From assembly GCA_000969725.1 (NCBI GenBank), contig JXSR01S009001.1: 28,359 nt of DNA. One strand, given 5' to 3'. Below the pieces are notes generated by a model. The model saw only the letters and a list, made by a program, of their open reading frames with translations, searched no databases and had not been told where the DNA came from. This stretch comes from Ophiothrix spiculata. Lineage: Eukaryota; Echinodermata; Ophiuroidea; Amphilepidida; Ophiotrichidae. Shown here one piece after another: positions 1-9,590 of this stretch. Each line of letters starts with the position of its first letter. The first letter of the stretch is position 1. A program made the translations under genes and the position numbers.

Positions 1-956
1 AAAGGGAATTAGAGTCAAGTATAAACACACATGTTTGTCAGCATCCTTTTTCGGAAATACAATTGATAGTAAATTGATGACATCGTAATTAGTTCTGATA
101 GAAAATAGTTTGTAAATATAAATAAATATAAATAAACAAGTGGTTTGATCTTACTTCTTTTGATATGTATTATTAATTTATGATTTCATGGCTATGCATA
201 CATAATTTAAAACCTTATTTCTCAGGTGTAGTAAAATTGGGTCATGTTTAAGGAATCAGTTGAAATATCTTCAATATCAAGATACAAGGTTTAAATAAAT
301 GTGGGTAAAATATACTCACTGGACAATATTTTTCTTAACCAAAACGTCTCAAAATCCAAATTGAAATTAACTTGACAGGCAAGGATAAGACAGACAGTCC
401 CCAAGGAACAGACACTAACAACTCATTTGGCTTGAGCCTGTCTGTCAACACCCAACTAGAAAACCCTATATTAGAATAGCCTCATAGTCAAATCCACTGT
501 ACCATAAATATATATAAAACTTATATAGCTTGGGTGTAATGTGTCCTAGGATGTGGCATGTAGAAAGTGATATCAATTTGTGACTTATACTTGACTGTGA
601 TAGGTAAATGAACTTGTCTTTTAATAAAAGGGGATTTTTTTTTAAATATTTATTGACAGGTGCAAAACACTTTTGTACTTTGCTTGTAAACATGACACTC
701 AATTTGCATAGGGATATCTTGGCATATGCTTTGGTACAATATCCAGGTTGTTATTTGGTTAATTTTTGGAATAATATAACATCTAATGCTTTTTGTATCT
801 TTACTGTTCAGTTAGTTAACCATCACAGATCAATTATGAAATAAAATGAATTAATCAGCTTATTATGATAGTCCAACTAGCTGATATTGCATCTGAAAAA
901 GTCACAGTATTTTTGGGCCAAATGCTTTCAAATTAAATCATGGACTTGGCCAGTGA

Positions 957-1400
957 TGCGGGGTGGGGGTACCTGTGTATTCAGACCAGGTTACCACAAG
1001 CATGCCATAAAATCTGAGATATGGATACCTACAATGCAGGGTATCAAAATTGACATGAGTCTCTTATCAAAGTCTCACGTAGGATTTGAAATTTGTTTTC
1101 AGTCTTGGATAGGATTTTTGTGTAAAAAAATTCAAAAACTGCCTGAAATGGTTCCCATTGGTCACATTTTTGTCTTGTCTCTGAGAGTGTGTCTATTTGA
1201 ACAGGTATAGCTTCAGATAGATATCTGAACATGTCTGGTCCTGGATCAGTCTTAAATAGGGTATCCATTTGAATAGAGAATATTCATGATAGGGTATCAT
1301 TTCACCATTTTTGATCTTACACTGGGGTCACCTACTGAACCTTTCAAGCTTCAATGGTTACCCTGACACATGTTTAGGTTGCTCCCCTCTCTAGGGGTTT
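957..1400. repeat. Degenerate dispersed element with GGGTGGGGGTACC start
   Basis: Begins GCGGGGTGGGGGTACCTG and carries diffuse internal repetition (AGGGTATC recurs near 1039, 1258 and 1294), with more G+C than the flanks and several overlapping false open frames. It resembles the style of the element at 11365-11724, but without a matching right end, so boundaries are approximate. Confidence 0.4.
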
Positions 1401-2003
1401 CGGTTAAACTTGTAGAAAGAAACTGCACATCAAAAGCTCACATTTAAAAAGGCAAACTTTCTGTACCTAAAGGCATAAGTGATAAATAAATCAGGACTGC
1501 TTCCTGTCTGTGAAAGTTACTATTTCTGTTCAAGGAATTTATTTGTAAATCTAATATTCATTTTTATCTATTGCATTTAGCCTTTTCTTAACAATTTTAT
1601 CACCAAAAGATAGAAGGGACACCTGGGATTGAACTCTATCAGCAAGTTGCATCTTTAAGCATTTAACTCAAATCTAATCAAAATATTTTTTTCACCCTGC
1701 CTAATGACACCCACCACCAAAACCTTATTCCTATGTCCAGTCTAAGACATGAAAAGCAATTTAGCAGTGCAAATACAAAAAGTAAGCAATTCTTATTTCC
1801 AGTACAAAACATTAAATTTTGCAGTGCAAATATAAAAAGCAAGTAACTCATTAATTGATCTCCCTTTCTTAAATTCCTACCTTAAATAAAAGCTCCTGTA
1901 AACATCCATGGTAAGCATAAGAAATCAAAATGTCATAAAAATGCTACATCAGTTACTCTGAAACATTATCTTAAGCATTTATCTCAAATTGGCTTAATCC
2001 ATT

Positions 2004-2390
2004 ACATGTGACCTTCCGTCACAAACTTCAAGTAAAGTCAGCATTTTTCATTTCGAGCTACAGTACAAAATACACATTTAAGTCATATTTTTACAAAAAA
2101 TATGATTTTTCCAGATTTGAAATGTTCATACCCTTCTTTAAACTTCCAGCAAAATATCAGCTTCAATTCAGCTCCAAAACATTCGAAAACAAACATTTTC
2201 TAAATGTAGACGCACTAAGAATGTACATAAAATGAGTATGTTTTCTCAGTTTTAGGTATCTGGATTTTGAAGAATCATTACTCCACATCTGTGTGTCGTA
2301 TAAGTTTTTAAACAATTGTCATTTTAAATTCGAAGATGTTTTCTTTTTCAATTTGCAATAAAGGCCAACTTTATTGGAGGTTTGTGACGA
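2004..2390. mobile_element. Dispersed TIR family, copy 1
   Basis: CCGTCACAAACTTCAAGTAA at the left and, reversed, TCGTCACAAACCTCCAATAA at the right, both continuing to AGT. The right half aligns with 9360-9590 (shared ATTTTCTAAATGTAG, TCTCAGTTTTA and GAAGAATCA). An open frame of 75 codons inside has no recognisable content. Confidence 0.6.
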
Positions 2391-2711
2391 ATAATCTATT
2401 ATATTTATAGAACAATACCGACTACATGATGCTGAAGATATTTAGTAAAGATATAGAGGGGTTTTCCCTCATCTTTCCTTGTGGCAAATTTAAATACACC
2501 AGGTATCAATTGATATTGTAAGCCTGTTGGCTTAAGATAGTTAAACCTTACTCTTTACTGCTTCTTGGAACTACTTTGAAGTTGTTTCAAAAGCTTATCA
2601 GAGGGGAAAACAAAGGTATCACTTAAACATCTACGTGGCTGGGCATGCCAGTGATTTTAGTAATTGAATAAAACTAAAACTTAAAAATTGGAACAATTAG
2701 GTATTAATATA

Positions 2712-2770
2712 TATATATACCTCACACAAAGATTCTTGTCATTTGATTGGCTAACAGGTGTTCATCATTT
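2712..2770 (+). repeat. Solo end of the 3889-4221 element family
   Basis: TATATACCTCACACAAAGAT followed by TTGTCATTTGATTGGCTAAC aligns with the left end at 3889-3940. No matching inverted end nearby; probably a truncated copy. Confidence 0.5.
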
Positions 2771-3137
2771 TATAAACCTCTCAGTGTTTGAATATTTCAC
2801 TGTTGTTGTCCAGAGGCCAAAACTCAAGGTAAAATGACCAGGAGTTTGAAAGATGACCAGGGGTTTGAACGATAAAGGAGTTGATCAGTCATTCTTTCTT
2901 GGTTCAGCAGCATTATTATGTTTGGTTATCTAGATGCAAAAATAGGACAATAATGCAATTTTCTTTGTCTAGATTTTGGACAATAAACAATTCTCAGTGT
3001 ATGCAATTTGGGCAATAATACAATTTTCTTAACTGTATTATCTTTTCATTGTGTAATATGAGCATATTTTCTTTGGAAAACTTGGGCAATTAGCATTTCC
3101 ATTCCATAGTTCTGTCAGGGCAAATTTCTTCACATGT

Positions 3138-3281
3138 GCATATTTCGGGCCGTGATGGGGAATAAATACTCACCCTTTCTTGTCGGCAGTTACTACACCC
3201 CCTGGGTGGGCATATCTTGGGTCGGGATGGGGAATAAATACTCACCCTTTCTTGTCGGCGGTTACTACACCCCCTGGGTGG
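3138..3281. repeat. 72-bp tandem duplication
   Basis: Two adjacent 72-bp copies, about five differences, with the 31 bases around GGGGAATAAATACTCACCC identical. Because 72 is divisible by 3, the same frame is open through both, producing a repeated peptide that I do not take as a gene. Confidence 0.9.
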
Positions 3282-3888
3282 TTAATTGTTGGTTGGTTGT
3301 CATCTACAATGCAAACAAAGTACAATTTCCATCATTTATAAGAAATACTTGGATTATCAGTGGTCAACAATGATGAAAAACATCAAAACCATTGCAAAAT
3401 GTATATCTAATATCACATCAAAAGTGAAATCAAAAGGCTTGTGTGCATCACATAATGGTATATCCCATGTTTTGATTTGGTTGTAATTTTTCCAAAGAAG
3501 TATAACTTTTCTTCATGGTATGTAGTTCAAATGGTGCAACCTTGCATGTTATGTACCAAGTATATTTGAACCAATAAGATCTCAAACAAGTCAAGAAATA
3601 AAAGTAAATTCAAATAATAACAGTATAGTCATGATATGCCACTATATGATAACAAGACTCATTAGCCTCAGAACTACAGTTTATATTATATCATGATTGC
3701 AGTGATTTGAACCGTAAAATAATTTTTTTTCCATTGCATGGCATGAAACAAACCTGTGTGATATCATGATATAAAACAAATATTGAATGCCTATAATAGT
3801 TAAAATATATAATTCGGTCAGACTTGGACTAATCTATTTCACTCGGCAAAGTCCAAATTTGACCTCATGATATATTTTGTATTATATA

Positions 3889-4221
3889 CCTCATATATAG
3901 ATTCCTGTCCTCTGATTGGTTAAAAGTGAGGGCATGGATTTAACTAGGCCCTATTAATTTACTATGCCCGGGGCATAGCATTCACTATGCCCGCTCAATT
4001 TATTTTGCGTCGTGTAACTCGAGCTTAACACGCGCGACTGTAAGCATTCATGGTCAGACACGCGCTGCAGTTCGTGAGCTAGTTATCTTGGGCGCACTGA
4101 ATACGACGCGGTCAGCACTGAAAGGAGAAACAAATATCGTAAATTACTATCGAGCGCTTGGAGTGCTAAAATGTCTCTTTTAACCAACCAATGGACAAAA
4201 ATCTATATATTCGGTATATAA
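3889..4221. mobile_element. TIR element inside the nest
   Basis: Left TATATACCTCATATATAGAT.. and right ..ATCTATATATTCGGTATATA are inverted over about 48 bp, including TGATTGGTTAAAAG against CTTTTAACCAACCA. A related single end, TATATACCTCACACAAAGAT.., stands alone at 2712-2755 and shares the TTGATTGG-CTAA block, so the family is dispersed. Interior has ACTATGCCCGGGGCATAG, itself a hairpin (3961-3978). Confidence 0.7.
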
Positions 4222-4391
4222 AACGAATATTGACTGCTTTTTGTTTGGGTTATGGTTAAAATTATTTCCCCTAGGTGATCTCAAAACCATGAATATGCCC
4301 TCAGCTTCGCGTCGGGCATTTTCATGGTTTTGAGATCACCTCGGGAAAATAATTTAAACCATGCCCCTCAAAGCAGTCAATATTTGTATAC
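4214..4391. repeat. Near-perfect palindrome with GCTTCGCG core
   Basis: Arms of about 80 bp share AGGTGATCTCAAAACCATGA against TCATGGTTTTGAGATCACCT and AATATTGACTGCTTT against AAAGCAGTCAATATT. The short loop is TCAGCTTCGCGTC. A single strand would fold into one long hairpin. Confidence 0.85.
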
Positions 4392-4740
4392 TATTGCACT
4401 CTCAGGCATTCAATATTTGTATACTATGATATCTTATTCACTTCTTTAAGAATCTAACTATGGTATAAACTGCAAATTTCACATGACACTCATAAATATC
4501 TTATTGCTAAAGGTATTCAAAGTTCTAGCACCAAACATTGAAAGGAAGTCACCAAAAGTACAAATGTCAAATATAATGCCAAAACAAACACAGTTGAAAC
4601 CTCTACTATGATATAGATATCACCAGTCACATGACAAAATAAATAAAATTGCATAGCTATATCATGTATATAGAGATAAAAGGTGACATAATATAATTGA
4701 CAATATTCACACAAAGTAGTCCATGAAGAGGATCATGGAT

Positions 4741-4812
4741 GGGCGATAGGGTGTCAATTCGAACACTAGGCAAAGCCGAGCAGCGAGGCTTTTGGTTGAC
4801 GCCCTCACGCCC
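4741..4812. repeat. Small palindrome with GAGCAGCGA core
   Basis: GGGCGATAGGGTGTCAA pairs imperfectly with TTGACGCCCTCACGCCC. The centre is a second hairpin, AAAGCC-GAGCAGCGA-GGCTTT (4772-4793). It shares the core motif with 8768-8939. Confidence 0.65.
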
Positions 4813-5438
4813 GTGTTACTTCTTATGGATTCTTACAAACTGCAGTGGGGTTGGGGAGAGGGAATCCATAGATGACTATTATTTAAAAGGGTGAAAAGAA
4901 TGGGTTCTGAAATAACACAACACCACAAAATTGGAGAGAAACAAATGCAAAGGGATAGAATCCATGCCACAAAAAGAAATATGTCTGATTTCTGTCACTT
5001 CATTAAAATCACAAATTACTATTAAAGTTTAGATAGCTCTTACAAGGGGTTGGGGTCCAAAGACCATGATATTGTAATCAGACCCCTAAAATTTGGATTT
5101 GTGTTTACTCAAAGGAACAAAAATTGACTACTTCTTTGGAAATCCTAATTATTTTAACCATTTCTTGTGTAGTAACTTGGTAATTTGACCCCAATATTTC
5201 AAAGGTCAAAGCTGCCCCTGATTTGATATTATTAAGAAAAGTTTCACTACAATCTAGCAAAGATTTCACAGCATCTGCCTAGTAACATTTGCTCTCCTTG
5301 ACACAAATTCTACAGCTGAAGTAACAAAGTTATTGAAGAGATAAGAAATGTAACAAGAAGAAAACCTATACAGCTATGAGAGAAAGATACAAAATGTAGA
5401 GTAAAATTAGGGTCAAAGGAAAAATACTATCAAGGAAA

Positions 5439-5680
5439 GGCATAGCGTGACCACAGTTTTTCAAAACACCCCCTTAAGCCAAAATATACCCTTTTTCACC
5501 TATTAGCATCCTAAATCGGGATTTTATCGATACTTTTCATACTAGAGTTTGAAAAAGTACTCTATTTCTTGAAAAATGCCCCGAAATTGCTGTTTTGATA
5601 CCCTAAGCGGTGTCACCTGATACACCCTTCAGTCCTCAAAAACAACCCTAATTCACCTTTTTCTTGGTCATGCTATGCCT
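5439..5680. mobile_element. Short TIR element with GGCATAGCNTGACCA ends
   Basis: GGCATAGCGTGACCA (5439-5453) against TGGTCATGCTATGCC (5665-5679), a 15-bp repeat with one mismatch. The interior is rich in ACCCTTTTT/AATACCCT words. Followed by a run of nine C at about 5700. Confidence 0.6.
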
Positions 5681-6418
5681 GCAACATTATATTTGACTGC
5701 CCCCCCCCTCCGGGCATTTTACCACTAGGTTGCTTGGTTAGTTTTTCTACCAAAGTCTGTTGCAATTTCTCACATCATTACATATGTGACCATTCACTAC
5801 AAACCTCCGATAAGATGACGAAAAAAAAAGACTTATTTTGGGCCAGACCGAACCCAAATTTGCATTTTACTGATTTTTTTGGTAAGTTTTGCCGAAATCA
5901 TGTAAAATATATAATTTTTTTGTAAAAAATTTCAGGTTGTTTTCCTAATTTGTCCAGATTTTGTTTTAGGCAAAAAAACTAATAATAATTTGACCGACTT
6001 TACTTGAAAGGTCCACCCACTCGTAACACAGGTTTTTTTTTTCGTCACCTAAAATCAGCATTTTTTAAATTGAGACCCGGGGTAAAATTCATGTTAAAAG
6101 TCATCCTGAGATATTAAGATTTTAAAATGTTTATCACTTTGTTTTCTTCTTACAAAATATTAGTTTCATTCCCAACTGCAAAATATCTGAAAAGGTAACA
6201 TTTTCTAGATTTAATAATGAAGGTTGAAATTTCCTGAAATGCTTGGAAACCTATTTAAACTGAGCAATTTCCTAAGCTTTTGTTACATAGTTAAATTTCC
6301 TGAAAATACAAATATTTTTTGTCAACATCCTGATTTCAAGAAATTTCCTGAAAAGTTACATCCCTGATGTACATAAAATGAGAGAAGGAACACTTTCAAC
6401 ACAAGTTTTCTTATTTTT

Positions 6419-6725
6419 CAGGGGGGGTAGGACGTGACGTCAGCAGATTTTGGAACTCACATTCAAAAAACTTGAATTTTAATTAACGCTCAAAAATTTC
6501 ATTTTATGCCCTTACTTAGTGTATAAACATGTGCAGATTTCAAAACCGTTGGGGTTGGAACTTCAACCCCGGAAAACTAAAAAGATATTGTGATTATTAT
6601 AAAGAACTACTTTTCTTTTCATTTACGCATTGAAATATACGGGCGATACCACGGATGACTACGCATCAAATCTGAGTAAACAGTCCGGTAAACAGGCAAT
6701 TAAAGGGATCGTCCTACCACCACTG
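6419..6725. mobile_element. Second hAT-like MITE with 8-bp target duplication
   Basis: 307 bp. Ends CAGGGGGGGTAGGACG and, reversed, CAGTGGTGGTAGGACG; flanked by TTATTTTT at 6411-6418 and 6726-6733. CAG-G ends and an 8-bp duplication fit hAT. Interior AT-rich, no coding content. It lies only 24 bp from the unrelated hAT-type MITE at 6750. Confidence 0.8.
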
Positions 6726-6749
6726 TTATTTTTAATATTCTGACACGAC

Positions 6750-7155
6750 CAAGGAATTTATATCTAAATAGGGAACCGATACTCTCCGCCATTTTGATTT
6801 CACCGCCGTGTAAATCCTATGGAACGGCAGCCATCATGGATTGTCGCTCATGGAGGGTGAGTTATTGTACCTCCGGCATTTTACGGCTTCGCGTGCCACA
6901 CTTCGAGGGTCTTCGCAACGGATTAGCGGGAAAATTTGCGTACTTTGATCAGAGCAAGTCGCAATACACGCTACTTGAAACGCAGACACGGTTTGCGCTT
7001 GAAACAAAATGCACGCACTGTATGCACAAGTGAAGATTTACGCGATCTGCCTGGATATCTAGTCAAACTCCAAATATATCTGGAGGTACAATAACTCTGC
7101 TCCATGAGCGGCACAAGATGGCGGAGAATATCGGTTCCCCTATAAAAATTCCTTA
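6750..7155. mobile_element. hAT-type MITE, copy 1, with 8-bp target duplication
   Basis: 406 bp, flanked by GACACGAC on both sides (6742-6749 and 7156-7163). Ends CAAGGAATTT and, reversed, TAAGGAATTT. Second-tier inverted repeats contain CGCTCATGGAG and GTTATTGTACCTCC on both sides, separated from the left end by about 45 bp absent on the right. The same internal sequence as 24827-25221 (for example TTTCACCGCCGTGTAAATCC and AGATTTACGCGATCTGCCTG), with an 11-bp extra CTTCGCGTGCC near 6887. GC content well above the flanks. Non-coding. Confidence 0.9.
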
Positions 7156-7217
7156 GACACGACACACTGCAAAAATTGTAATTACCCTTCTGGGTGTTAA
7201 TGAACTTGTAGAAACAA

Positions 7218-7444
7218 GACGTCATGTGAGTACAAGAAAGCCGTATCTACAACAGCTGCCATTTTCACTAATTTTGATTGCACACTGTAAAATTTTCAGT
7301 CTTAGGTCAGTGGCTCTTGAAATGTTTCTTCAGGTGACAAAACAAAAATTTTGAAGAATCTTTCACATTCTTATGAAAAGGTATTAAATAAATCTAACTT
7401 AGGGCAGCCATCACAGATATGACTTTCTTGCACTCACATGACGA
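7218..7444. repeat. Inverted repeat around the decayed decapeptide copy
   Basis: CGTCATGTGAGTACAAGAAA (7218 on) pairs with TTTCTTGCACTCACATGACG (ending 7444), and the arms extend through GTATCTACAACAGCTGCC against GGCAGCCATCACAGATAT. Confidence 0.6.
7311..7339 (-). pseudogene. Decayed copy of the decapeptide exon
   Basis: The minus strand reads SPEETFQEPL, matching the repeat in 7590-7654. At the place of the donor GTAAAA it has CTGACC followed by TAA, so no splice donor remains. It lies in the loop of the inverted repeat 7218-7444. Probably a dead duplicate of the exon repeat. Confidence 0.5.
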
Positions 7445-7508
7445 GATTCATTTAGCTCAAGATATGTCCTACTTGTACCGGCAATAAATTGACATGGGGC
7501 TGACTTTA
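7438..7508 (-). CDS. Possible alternative exon downstream of the decapeptide exon
   Basis: Seen: acceptor CACAAGACTGCAG, donor CAT|GTGAGT; 71 bp, phase 1 in, phase 0 out, open for 23 codons (SAPCQFIAGTSRTYLELNE in the middle). It has the same phase pair as 7590-7654, so it could replace that exon but not follow it. Against it: the donor side lies in the arm of an inverted repeat (7218-7444), which explains the GTGAGT by repeat structure. No family resemblance. Weak call. Confidence 0.22.
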
Positions 7509-7589
7509 CTGCAGTCTTGTGGTAAATGGTCACATATGCACAAGGTAAAATGGTTACAAGTTTAAAATTCTAACTAACCCAAATTTTAC

Positions 7590-7654
7590 TGGTTCTTGAA
7601 ATGTTTCTTCGGGTGACACTGGTTCTTGAAATGGTTCTTCAGGTGACACTGGTT
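7590..7654 (-). CDS. SORBS: SORBS-like gene, exon with a tandem decapeptide repeat
   Basis: Seen: acceptor TTTTTAACATCAAG, donor CCA|GTAAAA (the same weak type as at 12988); 65 bp, phase 1 in, phase 0 out. After the shared Glu codon it encodes PVSPEEPFQE then PVSPEETFQE then P: two 30-bp repeats differing by one silent change (CCT/CCC) and one Pro-to-Thr change. An acidic, Pro-rich linker is plausible between SoHo and SH3 domains. The phase matches the exon at 8987-9055. An in-frame stop lies just upstream of the acceptor, so the segment is only open as an exon. A third, decayed copy without a donor lies at 7311-7339. It could instead be a simple intronic tandem repeat that happens to be open, hence the moderate confidence. 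Confidence 0.55.
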
Positions 7655-8986
7655 CTTGATGTTAAAAATCATAAAAAATGGTTATTATTTTCATGTTTTG
7701 TAAATATTTTCAAGTTTCATACATATACTATCAACTGGCTTAATTATTCATAATTCATCTCTTTGTAATGGGTATTATGTGCAATCTATGTGGCTAGTTT
7801 CTCTACAGTCTTCAGTCTGCAAAATGCAATTTTAATAAAATCATATTGAGTTTGATATTGCAAATCTAGAGTACTTCTTTCAATTACTCGAGAGTTTCTG
7901 TACTGTTTTCTTTGAATGAAGGCCTTCACTGTTCAAGCTGCCATTTTCATATGCCCTTCCAGAGTTACTGTCATACTACTATCGAGAACATCTACTTTGG
8001 AAATGGGTTTTTGGTGTTTTTATAAATACAAAAATTTATGTTGAATAAAAGTATAAACTGGTCTCTGAACACAAATGATTGACTGGATATTTAGTCTTGA
8101 TAACTCGCACAAATGGGGCATATCAGAAGAGAACTGAAGCTTATCGTAATTGAATCTTTTTTCACACTTTCTAAAAATTGTTTTGGCATTCAGATAAGCA
8201 AAACAAAGAATGAGTGTCTTTACAACAAAACCCAACTCTAAAACCAACATTTCTACAAAATTTGAAAAGTATAAACCCGATAGTGGTATCAAATGCTTCA
8301 GCTTATTTACTTTTCAGTTTATCAGTATTTTTAGTTCTGATAATGCATAAGTGGTCACACTATATTGAGTTGGCATGCAGGAAAATGCTTAATGCAATCC
8401 TCATTTTGTCTTCTTACCTCGTAACTTTCTATTTTAATTTATTTACTTTTACTACTTGTTTTCATGCAGTATTTTTAAAATTCATGTTAGGGCTTATTAT
8501 GTAATTTAAGGGAAATAACTGAAAATATCAGATATTTTTTATATTGTTTAAAATTCCATTAATGTGTTGTTAATTAACCTCTGCAATCCTAATTGGCCAA
8601 TACCAAACTAACGTTTACTTGTGCAGCCATTAAGGCACTTCTTTAATAAATGCAACACCCATAATAGCTAATTTAATTGGACCATTTTCAGAGCAAGTTT
8701 CTGATTGGATCAATAGATGATAAAAAATGTTGATTGATCAGAATATCAAATACTTCAAATAGTGTGTGTAAAGCTATGGTCACAATAATCGTACGATCAG
8801 CTTACGTGCAGTGTTTAGTCCGTTTAAAAGGACCACTAGCAGTGAGTAAAGCGAGCAGCGAGGGCTTCGTGTGGTCCTATTAGATGGACTAAACACTGCT
8901 CGTAAGCTGATCGTACGATTATTGTGACCATAGCTTTACTTGTGCCTTGTGCATTTTAGTGATTATTATTAAGCCGTCATTCTCAC
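7655..8986 (-). other. Intron between the S/Q-rich exon and the decapeptide exon
   Basis: 1.3 kb of AT-rich sequence. 7660-8760 holds no recognisable element or exon; open frames at 8020-8504 are leucine/phenylalanine-rich accidents of AT-rich DNA. 8768-8939 is the palindrome. Confidence 0.6.
8768..8939. repeat. Near-perfect palindrome with GCGAGCAGCGAGG core
   Basis: 172 bp. Arms of about 65 bp pair almost perfectly (GTAAAGCTATGGTCACAATA against TATTGTGACCATAGCTTTAC, and CGTACGATCAGCTTACG against CGTAAGCTGATCGTACG). The loop contains AGCGAGCAGCGAGGGCTT. It ends 47 bp from the exon at 8987-9055 on the donor side, so in the pre-mRNA it would form a hairpin just inside the intron. Confidence 0.88.
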
Positions 8987-9055
8987 CTTTATTATGTGGT
9001 GCAGAGCTACGCATTTCTTGTTGTTTAGTAGCAGGCACAAAAACATCATCTTCTT
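8987..9055 (-). CDS. SORBS: SORBS-like gene, exon with acidic start and S/Q-rich body
   Basis: Seen: acceptor CACCCTTATTGTAG, donor G|GTGAGA; 69 bp, phase 1 in and out, 22 whole codons. The peptide begins EDDVF and continues VPATKQQEMRSSAPHNK, low in hydrophobic residues and probably disordered. The upstream G plus AA gives Glu, so the junction from 12988-13053 (or directly from 20399-20474 if that exon is skipped) reads through. No domain is recognised; the region after SoHo in this family is poorly conserved linker. Support comes from splice signals, exact phase match with both neighbours and coding-like composition in an AT-rich intron. A long palindrome (8768-8939) ends 47 bases beyond its donor side. 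Confidence 0.72.
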
Positions 9056-9359
9056 CTACAATAAGGGTGCACAAAGAATACATGCAAAAATCAAAATAAA
9101 ATACATGCAGTGCTAAATTAGGACTAAATATAAAGCAAATAAAAAATGGAGGGGGGGGAACATTGGAAAATTACACATCAAAATTCCTATGCCCTACAGC
9201 CACCTAAATGGACCAGTTTGTGGTACAGCTACTAGCTTCTGAGCATCTGGACAGGTCTTATGTAGTGACCGTATAATAGCAGACTACATTTGTCATTTTG
9301 AGACACAGGGAAAAATGCAAGTAAAACTCGTAACTGACAAAAATTAGGTTTATGACAAT

Positions 9360-9590
9360 TAGACATTTCTAAATGTAGTCACATAGGAAATGTGCATACA
9401 ATAAAAACTTTACTGCACATCTTCTCAGTTTTAAATATTTGTAATGCTTCAAAGAATCACAACTCTACTTAACGGTGTCGCAGAACTTGAAACGATTATC
9501 AACTCAAAACTGAAGAATATATGCTTTGTTTAAATCTAATCTTTAAGTACCAACTTTACTGAAGGTTTGTGGTGACTGCTCACATATAGG
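9360..9590. repeat. Dispersed TIR family, copy 2 (left-truncated)
   Basis: ATTTCTAAATGTAG, CTTCTCAGTTTTAAATA, CTTCAAAGAATCACAACTC and the end ACTTTACTGAAGGTTTGTGG follow the order seen in 2180-2390. A further fragment of the same end (ACTACAAACCTCCGATAAG) lies at 5795-5815. Confidence 0.5.

Larger units (their letters stand above)
3760..4433. mobile_element. Nest of inverted-repeat elements (outer ends)
   Basis: The outer ends are GATATCATGATATAAAACAA at 3760 and, reversed at 4404-4433, GATATCATAGTATACAAATA, both continuing to TATTGAATGCCT. Inside lie a 48-bp-TIR element (3889-4221) and a palindrome (4214-4391). The interior around 3960-4170 is GC-rich with CGCG-containing words, unlike the AT-rich flanks. 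No ORF of interest. Confidence 0.7.
1..7217 (-). other. Downstream intronic sequence, no exon recognised
   Basis: Beyond the elements listed, 1-956 (with a GACAGACAG / CTGTCTGTC inverted pair at about 391-448), 1400-2000 (two GCAGTGCAAATA(C/T)AAAAAG copies near 1765 and 1822), 2400-3130, 3290-3750, 4440-4740, 4820-5430 and 5820-6410 are AT-rich without supported features. The SH3-coding exons expected for a SORBS gene are not here, so the gene continues past position 1. Confidence 0.55.

Noticed and set aside
3134-3373. Repeated-peptide open frame (MGNKYSPFLVG twice)
   Set aside because: A by-product of a 72-bp tandem duplication whose length is a multiple of three.
6794-7033. Open frame repeated at 24821-25099
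   Set aside because: Lies inside the two hAT-type MITE copies; similarity between the frames is due to the elements being copies, and no transposase motif is present.
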